This document shows, piece by piece, positions 55,677 to 64,000 of a stretch of DNA of 64,000 bases (within the stretch, counting starts at the first letter, position 1; every line of letters starts with the position of its first letter). The stretch covers positions 3,995,345-4,059,344 of the forward strand of contig OU744451.1 of assembly GCA_916610825.1 (NCBI GenBank). Reading direction: 5' to 3'. A model generated the notes under the pieces. That model had not been told where the DNA came from. It searched no databases and was given only the letters and a program-made list of their open reading frames with translations. The stretch is from Haliclystus octoradiatus. Taxonomy: Eukaryota > Cnidaria > Staurozoa > Stauromedusae > Haliclystidae. Position numbers and translations under genes: made by a program.

Positions 55677-57680
55677 CTACCACTTTTCACCTGGGTAAAA
55701 CTGGCCATCGTATGAAACAACACACCAATCTGAAACTGAAAGCTGATGAAAATTGTTATGTCCGTTAGTCTGTTCATCGCCACTAAACTCATTGTCGTCA
55801 TTGTCACTGGGCTCGACTGTCATCATTAATATTTCTATCGTTTTCAGTTTCGATGTTTTCCGAAGTATTTTGTAAGTCATTATTTTTATTAATGCAAACA
55901 GTTTTGAAAGTGATGTTTCTGCAACTTCTACATGGTTCTCATTGATTGGTTTGTAACAATGTAACTTCTGTGTGTTTGGAACTGTGACAACGGTCAGCCA
56001 TAAATTTTTAAGATATTCCTCACGAGAGGCTACTTCAGAATTATCAATAAATTTTACATGAATTTTGTCAATGCAACATTGCCTGGCAATTTCTACATAA
56101 TCATTGACATTATTGACGTTAACAGACCGCGTCCTAACTTTCGCCACACTGACCTTTTAATGGTCCCACCAATGCCATCTACCACACCTTTGCCATGAGA
56201 TGTGGCAAAAAAGTTCCAAACTAGAATATCAAATTCATTGGCTATTTTCCAATCATAAAGATTGGAAAAAAGGTAGCATTGCTTAAATTGGGACGCCGCC
56301 CCATCACTAAATATGTTTATTTCTTAAATGTTATCGTAAGAATTATTTAGAAATTTAAATCAATATTCCATAAATACATATACACTGAATTTATTGTGAG
56401 ACAAATAATCTGAAATGATAACAATACTTTTAGTTTTCTTTTGTCCCTCTCTACTATCGATCCAAACATGTGCCGTGAAAATTATAACCTGCTTATGGGT
56501 CCAATGTGCAGATTGGATCTCATCCTGTGTAATAATTGAGGCATTTTCGGCAGCAAAACTATCTTCTCTCCATCTCATTGCTCAATTTTTTGTTTCATAA
56601 AAGACGTGTTTTTTCTTTTTTACAAAAGTATGACGGAGGAAGGACTGCGATTTTGCTGCTAAAAGATTGAACAATTCCTTAATTGTTGCACTTATGTTGA
56701 CCTTCTCGTACACTGGATTTTTATGATGAATGTTTTCCTGTTTCTGCCATTCTGACATGTCATAACAATTGATTGCACATCATCAGATGGCTTGAAGTCA
56801 TTTAATTTGTCCTTGCACTGTGAGCATTTTCTCAACATACATGTTTCGGATTTAGAATCACATGTGAGTTGGTCAACGAATGATTGAAACTCCAACTTGA
56901 GGGTAGTAACTTTGATAATGTTAATAACAATGTTGTAACGTTTTCATGGTAAATGCACACGCATACATTATGAGGTAGCTTATCGAATGGTTTCACAAAT
57001 ACTGGACGCAGCTCAATAAATTTCCATTTTCCGACAGGATGTTTTGCATTAGTTTCCAAAAAAATCTGATGTGCCTCAATCAATGACATCAACATATAGC
57101 GGGTTTGGTCATATTGTTTATCAATGGTCTCACTGTCAGGGCCATATTCACGAATTAAAGTACAATCTTTTCTACCAGGTGCTTGCCAAGTAATATCATT
57201 ATCTTCGTAAAACTCTTTAATCTTCTTCACAATTGCGTCATTGATTGGCATTTTGTGACTAGGCTTGGCTGGGGAGTCACCCGCAAACCCATTTTTCTGC
57301 CAATTGCGTTACATATAGTCGCTTGTGGCGACCTTGGCAATTTGACAGAAATTCGGTTCACGGCTCTAGATAATGCCCAGATTGATCTGTACGGTGTTTC
57401 AGTAATATCATTTTCTTGTGTGGCTAATTCTGCATTTCGAGCTGCTGCCTTTGCTCTTTTCGCCTGTTTTTGATAAAATGAGGAATTCCAGGACTTAGAA
57501 TCCCGGAAGGCTAGCACATATCTAGAAGGATGCAGAGAAATAGTTGTTTTCAAGTTTTGTAAGCAGAAGAGAAACACTTTTCTTTCTTTTCTTTGGAAGT
57601 TAAGAAACAAAAATGTGCAATTTTTATCATATTTTATGATGATAAATGGACAATAACAATTGAAAGAAAAGCTGTGCAAA
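55677..57680 (-). pseudogene. unclassified DDE-like DNA transposase, multiply frameshifted
   Basis: Pieces in - strand order: AKRAKAAARNAELATQ and PYRSIWALSRAVNRISVKLP (57.5-57.3 kb); IKEFYEDNDITWQAPGRKDC, then VGKWKFIELRPVFVKPFDKL and VCVCIYHENVTTLL (57.2-56.9 kb); a Cys cluster (CMLRKCSQCKD); AHWTHKQVIIFTAHVW and IVIISDYLSHNKFSV (56.5 kb); IFSDGAASQFKQCYLFSNLY and NFFATSHGKGVVDGIGGTIK (56.3-56.1 kb); and a C-terminal DWCVVSYDGQFYPGEKW. This set (PGRKD, ELRP, SDG..SQFK, TSHGKG.VDG.GG) marks a transposase family frequent in aquatic animals whose formal superfamily I cannot name. At least three frame breaks. Confidence 0.65.
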
Positions 57681-57689
57681 ACATTTAAT

Positions 57690-58760
57690 TGATTTAATCA
57701 TCTGAAAATTTTTGGGAAGCAAAATAAAAATCCCTGAGGGAAAATTGTTTTATCTGTCACTGATCAAGCCGCTCTCCGTCTAAATTACTTGGTACATTAA
57801 TAATGTGTAATGGATCATCATTGTGATCCTCTGTATTATTTGTTTCATTTTCATATTCATCTCCACAATGATCAGTCTTTTATTGGCAATATTTGTTATC
57901 GATTCTGCCGCAATGTTTCACAATATTCTGATGTTTGCCTCTATGGCATGCAAATTGGACTTGAATTGCTTTCATTTCTCATTCACTTTTTATTTGTAAA
58001 AAAATAAACCATAAGATGTATTTTTGTACAGGCAAGCAAAGGGAAATCATATATTAATATAATTTACACTGATGTGCAGCCTAATGAGAGTGCTTACAGT
58101 AACTACTTAAGTCAAACATATCCAATCTTAAACTTAAATTGTCTAGGGATGAAGAGGTCACAATGTCTTCCGTTTATTGGTTCCATAAGGGAATTATGGG
58201 ATAAAAAAATGAGTAAAATATTCAATTATTTACAAAGAAGTGAACTTGCAACGAATTGCATGGAATGCCGTCGCAGATTACTGATGTTTCGTTTTTTTGA
58301 AAAGTGATTAAGAAAGTCAATTAAATTATATATAATTTTGTAAACCATGCATAAATCAAATTTAATCCTGCGAATTTCTAAGGATTTTAATTAAATAAGG
58401 CTAAACGAAAGTGATAGCCATCATCTTTTAATTTTGCCCTGTAACACACAGATTTTTTGAAGCGTCTTTGAGCAGACTCAATAAGATCAATGTCTTTTTG
58501 TAAGTAAGTACTTCTTTAGTTGTGTGTCTTTTTCTAAAGAGGGGTCCAACATACGTAGTATAAACTTTGATTAGTAATTGTGCATTGCGTGACGTTAAGA
58601 ATTTCAGTAGAAGATCCAATCTTATAATGTATATGATTTTACGTTTAGCAATGATAGATGAACAATGAGAAGGAAATTTTAGATCTGAAGTAACAATGAG
58701 GCCAAGGTCACAAAGTTTAACTGATTTGCTTCAGTTTATTGCTGCCAAGAAATATTATAT
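57690..58760. other. unassigned stretch with one candidate exon
   Basis: A + strand frame after an acceptor-like TTTTTGTACAG (58031) encodes ASKGKSYINIIYTDVQPNES and ends MECRRRLLMFRFFEK at a TGA near 58307. No homology recognised. It could be a terminal exon or chance. Confidence 0.25.
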
Positions 58761-59056
58761 ATTTCAACTTGATATTATTTCAAAATCAAAGACTGCGAGC
58801 AGATGTGTCTTTCAAAAGACCGGCTGATTATGGCATGCATCATGCAGCGTAACAAAATCCGAAATAGTTCCCATTATTATTGTTGTTATTATTATAATGG
58901 CCTATAATATATGAAAGGCAACTGATTAATTAATATCTTATTTGTTAAGTATCTTATTATTATTATTATTAATACCGAAAATAGATAACAAGAGAAAATT
59001 TTGGACAATTATCTCAATATCAATGATAGTCGAATTAAATAAATTCAATATGACTT

Positions 59057-59323
59057 TCAACATTGGGTTTCGTCCAGTTCGATAGCCGTTACGTTTGTTT
59101 TCTTTTGTTGCTGGTTTTCAACAGGATCCACAACCTGTTCTTGAGGACACAGCATTTCAAACCAGAGTTTGCTGGCACTATCCCAAATTTTGTTCCGCTG
59201 ATGAGTTCCATAATCAGCTGGTCTTTCGAAAGAAACATCTACTGGCAGTCCATGCAAACAGAATGCATCTTTGTTTAGTATGTAAGAATAAGCTGAGCCC
59301 TGACCATTGACTTTGACCCACAA
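59057..59323 (-). pseudogene. conserved small Helitron-associated frame, copy 1
   Basis: About 88 residues, with RPADYGTHQRNKIWDSASKL and WFEMLCPQEQVVDPVENQQQ. Function unknown. An inverted partial copy of the segment coding FERPADYGTHQRNK lies at 58800-58880 on the + strand (VSFKRPADYGMHHAA). The same arrangement recurs in copy 2. Confidence 0.5.
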
Positions 59324-59780
59324 ACTGTTGAATAGAGTCTGGTCGTTTTTTTTGGTTCAATTTTCAATTATTTAATTCTTGTTTCTAAATTATTTCTGTA
59401 CTTACTATACCTACTGTATGTGTATCTGATTTGAGATAAATGACATACGGTAATTATAATAATTATCTAAATAATTGACATGATAATTATCTAATTTAGT
59501 TGTCAAATTAGCTGTCATTTATCACAAATTTATGAAGTATGAATTTATGAATGCATCTGTATCATTTCCTTAATTCTTACCTTTGAAAATGAATCATGTT
59601 GTTCAAAATTCGAAGGCAGTCTTGCTGTTTATTTCTTTTAACTTGGAGAGTTCAAAATACAATTCAGCATCTACCGTAAATAATAAACATTCTTGTTTGT
59701 AAACACAACTACATCAGTATCTTACTTTATGACAGAACTAGCTTATTAATTTTTATAGTGTTATGATATATTGCTAATTT

Positions 59781-60509
59781 TTATGTTGAAGTTTCTTTAT
59801 AAACAATGTTCTTTGTCTGTCCTTCACTTGCAAGTATATATAGATTGCCCCTTTGACCTACTCTAGAACAACCAACGTATAACTGTCTTTGGGAAAAGCA
59901 AAGTGGAGATAAATCCAAACCAATGAATTTGAATGACTGTCCCTGTGATTTATTCATTGTCATTGAAAATGTTAATTTTACAGGGAACTGCACTCGTTTC
60001 AATTAGAAAGGAAAGTCAGTTGGTATGATTGGTATCTGTAGAATGAAAACTCTATAGGTGCAATGATATTTGTTCATTGGTATGGCTATAATGACGTTTT
60101 TCATTGGATTGTTTATTATTAGACGTGTTTCATTGCACAGTATATGTGGGTCTAGGTTTCTCAGAAGCATAATAAGAGCACCGATTTTCAGATTAAGTAT
60201 ACGAGGAGGTGTTCCAGAAGGAGTGAGAGAATTTAAAAATTCCATTGGATAGGTGAGAATTTCTATTTTGTTAAGAGTTGAATCAAAGTATTTATAACAA
60301 ACTTGCCGGTTTGGTATATTATCAAGCAATTCTTCATTTATAGAATCAACCATTTGATTTCTTGGTTCAAGAATAGCGCTTTCCCTGAACCAGTCAATAT
60401 TTCCAATGTTGGATGTCAGATCTTCAAAAATGATGTTTTTCAATTTGTCTCTAGTATCAACACAATTTCTGCAAGGACGTTTATTTAAATCGTCATTGCT
60501 ACTTTGCAA
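59781..60509 (-). pseudogene. Helitron PIF1-like helicase C-terminus, one nonsense codon
   Basis: WFRESAILEPRNQMVDSINE, GTPPRILNLKIGALIMLLRN, LDPHILCNETRLIINN, KRVQFPVKLTFSMTMNKSQG and QRQLYVGCSRVGQRGNLYI are helicase motifs IV-VI of Helitron/PIF1 proteins; the last two hold the conserved Gln of the NKSQGQS motif and the Arg of the SRV motif. The frame is broken only by a TAA at 60003-60005, where copy 2 has CAA. Confidence 0.85.
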
Positions 60510-60514
60510 TAAAA

Positions 60515-61599
60515 TAATATAATGACCTGGAAAAACTCACGGTGGTGTGATTAAATTAGATTTTGGGGAGATTATTGCCAGACATTGGGAAATGCCGATG
60601 ACAACAAAGGTGGTGATGAGATTGCTGCTGTTATAAATTTAAAACCACAATAAAAAACAGTGCCGTTCACATGCAATTACAAATTGCACTTAAATAAACT
60701 AAAGGTATAGAATATAGATCATAGAGTTAGTTAATATATATAGTTATTCAATTTTGATTTTAAATGGTTGTTTGATATTAATGAAACTACTTCCTGTGGG
60801 AGATTATTACAAACAGGCACCATACAATTTAGAAAACAATAATGACGAGCATCCATTATTAAATAATAGTGAGTCAATAATGTATGTATAGTGAGTCAAT
60901 ATTAAAATTTCATTATGCCTTTACGGCTGTAGTGATTCACAACTTACATACACAAACAAACATACAGCCATCTACTTTGGGACACTACATTTTAGAACTC
61001 CACACTGTCTTTCTGCTATTCTGATTCTGCATTTGCTTCATTCTCGGAATCTTCTTGTATTAATTTTCGCTGCAGCCTCGGTGCTTTCTCTCTTTCATCC
61101 TTCTTCCTCAGTTTCCTCTCTAATTACATTGTTTGCTTATATATGCTATTGGTCATAATAAGTTGTGTGCATGACGACGCCTTTGTCCATGCTTTCTTCC
61201 TTTTGTTTTTTTGTTCTCTGCCAAAATCCTTAGTCCTCAAAATAAAATCTCTTTTTTATATTTCTATTCTTCCAGTTCATGCAAATTCGACATGATTTGC
61301 TTTCAATTGGCAGGATAGATGAAATGAATGGCCACAACCATGCAGAATTTCAAAATCAATCTCCTTTTTTCCACATTGCTGCATAGTCACAACGACTGTA
61401 AGATAAAAATAAAAATACATATCAAATTAATAGATAATGCGTTGCCTTGTCGACATTTTTAATGCTATTATATACATGTTACATGGTAGATGTAACACTG
61501 TCTTTTTATTTTTTTTGTATGATAATGTTTATATGTATTTCTCAAATATGACGCAAGCATGAAGGGATGTACATCCACGCATGAACCTTTTTTTTAAAT
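60515..61599. other. spacer between the two Helitron copies
   Basis: No gene recognised. AT-rich, with a T/C-rich segment near 61060-61260. Confidence 0.4.
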
Positions 61600-63214
61600 T
61601 CAACTCAATATTATTTCAAATTCAAAGACTGCAAGCAGATGTGTCTTTCAAAAGACCGGCTGATTATGGCATGCATCATGCAGCGTAACAAAATCCGGAA
61701 TAGTTCCCATTATTATTGTTGTTATTATTATAATGGCCTATGATATATAATTTCAACTGATTAATTATTATCTTATTTGTTGAGTTTAAACTCCCACTAT
61801 CTTATTATTATTATTATTATTAATAATATCAAAAATAGATAACAAGGAAAATTTTGGACAATTATCTTAATATCAATGTTAGTGGAATTAATTAAATTCA
61901 TTATGACTTTCAACATTGGGTTTCGTCCAGTTCGATAGCCGTTACGTTCGTTTTCTTTTGTTGCTGGTTTTCAACAGGATCCACAACCTGTTCTTGAGGA
62001 CACAGCATTTCAAACCAGAGTTTGCTGGCACTATCCCAAATTTTGTTCCGCTGATGAATTCCATAATCAGCTGGTCTTTTGAAAGGAGCATCTGCTGGCT
62101 GTCCATGCAAACAGAATTCATCTTTGTTTATGTAAGAATGAGCTGAGCCCTGACCATTGGCTTTGACCCACAAACTGTTGAATAGAGTCTGGACGTTTTT
62201 TTTGGTTCAATTTTCTATTAGTTAATTCTTGTTTCTAAATTATTTCTGTACTTACTATACCTACTGTATGTGTATCTGATTTGAGATAAATGACATACGG
62301 TAATTATAATAATTATCTAAATAATTGACATGATAATTATCTAATTTAGTTGTCAAATTAGCTGTCATTTATCACAAATTTATGAAGTATGAATTTATGA
62401 AGCGTCTGTATCATTTCCTTAATTCTTACCTTTGAGAATGAATCATGTTGTTCGAAGGCAGTCTTGCTGTTTATTTCTTTTAACTTGGAGAGTTCAAAAT
62501 ACAATTCAGCATCTACCGTAAATAATAAACATTCTTGTTTGTAAACACAACTACATCAGTATCTTACTTTATGACAGAACTAGCTTATTAATTTTTATAG
62601 TGTGATGATATATTGCTAATTTTTGTGTTAAATTTTCTTTGCTCTCTATGTTGAAGTTCACTTGCAAGTATATATATAGATTGCCCCTTTGACCTACTCT
62701 AGAACAACCAACGTATAACTGTCTTTGGGAAAAGCAAAGTGGAGATAAATCCAAACCAATAAATTTGAATGACTGTCCCTGTGATTTATTCATTGTCATT
62801 GAAAATGTTAATTTTACAGGGAACTGCACTCGTTTCAATTGGAAAGGAAAGTCAGTTGGTATGATTGGTATCTGTAGAATGAAAACTCTATAGGTGCAAT
62901 GATATTTGTTCATTGGTATGGCTATAATGACGTTTTTCATTGGATTGTTTATTATTAGACGTGTTTCATTGCACAGTATATGTGGGTCTAGGTTTCTCAG
63001 AAGCATAATAAGAGCACCGATTTTCAGATTAAGTATACGAGGAGGTGTTCCAGAAGGAGTGAGAGAATTTGAAAATTCCATTGGATAGGTGAGAATTTCT
63101 ATTTTGTTAAGAGTTGAATCAAAGTATTTATAACAAACTTGCCGGTTTGGTATATTATCAAGCAATTCTTCATTTATAGAATCAACCATTTGATTTCTTG
63201 GTTCAAGAATAGCG
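61600..63214 (-). mobile_element. Helitron 3' region, copy 2 (5'-truncated)
   Basis: Near-identical to 58765-60390, about 2.8 kb away. The match stops at AAGAATAGCGC (63214), beyond which a different sequence with GCGTTCTTA and ATTCTAG repeats begins. Confidence 0.8.
61910..62173 (-). pseudogene. conserved small Helitron-associated frame, copy 2
   Basis: 87 residues, the same as copy 1 apart from about ten substitutions (for example GQPADAPFKRPADYGIHQ). The C-terminal 40 residues are identical in the two copies. Confidence 0.5.
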
Positions 63215-63215
63215 C
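62569..63215 (-). pseudogene. Helitron PIF1-like helicase C-terminus, truncated copy
   Basis: Same motifs as copy 1, but uninterrupted across FPFQLKRVQFP. It lacks the N-terminal part present in copy 1 and diverges after RGNLYI because of an indel. Confidence 0.85.
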
Positions 63216-64000
63216 GTTCTTAAACCGTAGGATTCTAGTGCGTTCTTACATCGTAATATTCTAGCGCGTAACATTCTTAAGCCACCTATGGCTGATCAAT
63301 TCAGCAGAATTGGACTGTTCAATTTTTCTGTGTGACAGTGCTTATGATTTGCCTAATGTTTCAAGAAGTTATCTTAAGGTCAGACAAGGCTAAAACTTTG
63401 ACGATATAGAGGACTGTATGAAAGAGACCAAAAGACGCTAAGGTTCCAAGAAACCACAAATCAATAGACAGCGTACATGAGTGCTAACAAAACTATATTA
63501 ATGCATAAAAACAATTTGAAATAACTAAGTTAAAGATAAGTATAACAACATCAAGATTAAATAGAATACTTATCTCTAAGGCAAGGAATGTTGAGCTCAA
63601 GCGACATGTTGATGTGACGATGGCTAGGCGAGAACTAACTTAAGCACGTTTAACACAAAACTACACCACAAAACAGACAGGAAGAAGTTCCATATAATAC
63701 AAAGCACAAAATAACTATTGAAATACTAAACAATACGATGAATGCAATCAATCACAATGAAACATTACAAACACAAATAGAAACTAATGAACGATGACAA
63801 TGATTGTGACTAGAACATATAGGTGATATCTAATGGCAACAGAAAACGCGTCAACATTCTGTAATACTCTGTTAGCACTATATAATATAATAAATATATG
63901 ATGAATTTTCAACATGAATCCCAAAAGCAATTTATTCAATCAGTTTTATAAATCACTTTATAATAATAAATTAAAAAATTAACAATATTGAGTGTAAACT
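63216..64000. other. non-coding stretch
   Basis: Starts with GCGTTCTTA/GTTCTTACATCG short repeats (63213-63275), otherwise plain AT-rich DNA. Confidence 0.4.

Larger units (their letters stand above)
58765..60509 (-). mobile_element. Helitron 3' region, copy 1
   Basis: Contains the C-terminal part of a PIF1-type helicase plus a downstream small frame, and is duplicated at 61600-63214. The Rep/HUH part is not in the window. The transposon 3' hairpin and CTRR end were not identified with certainty. Confidence 0.75.

Noticed and set aside
58074-58307. Further MRPS9 exon
   Set aside because: The peptide has no resemblance to the MRPS9 middle region or uS9 core.

Overview
This is a window of AT-rich animal (metazoan) nuclear DNA. 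Three conserved, intron-containing, single-copy genes can be rebuilt by homology and splice signals, and most of the remaining sequence is transposable elements. The exact taxon cannot be fixed from the sequence. The mix of Penelope, DIRS, RTE-like, CR1/L2-like, Helitron, hAT and PIF/Harbinger elements with small multi-exon genes fits an invertebrate genome.

Host genes. COQ4 (coenzyme Q biosynthesis) runs on the + strand from about 14443 to 24089 in seven exons. Fumarylacetoacetase (FAH, last step of tyrosine breakdown) runs on the - strand from 41769 down to 25846 in fifteen coding exons. Its 418-residue product keeps every catalytic and metal-binding position I could check at the same number as in the human enzyme. 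COQ4 and FAH converge, with 1.76 kb between their stop codons. The mitochondrial ribosomal protein gene MRPS9 starts on the + strand at 41832 or 41877, only 62-107 bp from the FAH start, so the pair probably share one bidirectional promoter. Only two MRPS9 exons were found before the gene disappears into a dense block of transposons. Two of the three genes are mitochondrial.

Layout. 0-9 kb: a CR1/L2-like reverse-transcriptase relic, a very young non-autonomous LTR element (4313-6135), a repeat family with an inverted pair of copies around it, and two candidate genes for tiny single-pass membrane proteins (507-866 and 8204-8509). 9.4-14.3 kb: an apparently intact RTE-like retrotransposon with a 5' array of about eight 200-bp monomers, just upstream of COQ4. 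14.4-24.1 kb: COQ4, its introns loaded with MITEs, a Penelope fragment, a SINE and a TACA microsatellite. 24-42 kb: FAH, with several MITE families in its introns, including one built from the perfect palindrome GTTCATGAAC. 42-44.4 kb: MRPS9 exons. 44-45 kb: a large broken inverted duplication. 45.0-47.9 kb: a DIRS-type element joined to a non-LTR endonuclease fragment that is itself cut by a hAT transposon (48.5-51.5 kb). 51.9-53.8 kb: a PIF/Harbinger remnant. 54.3-57.7 kb: two other DNA-transposon relics. 58.8-63.2 kb: two near-identical copies of a Helitron 3' region.

Exon coordinates were read by eye from homology, GT/AG sites and reading phase. They are internally consistent (all phases match) but were not tested by alignment software. 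Transposon limits are approximate unless a target-site duplication is named.
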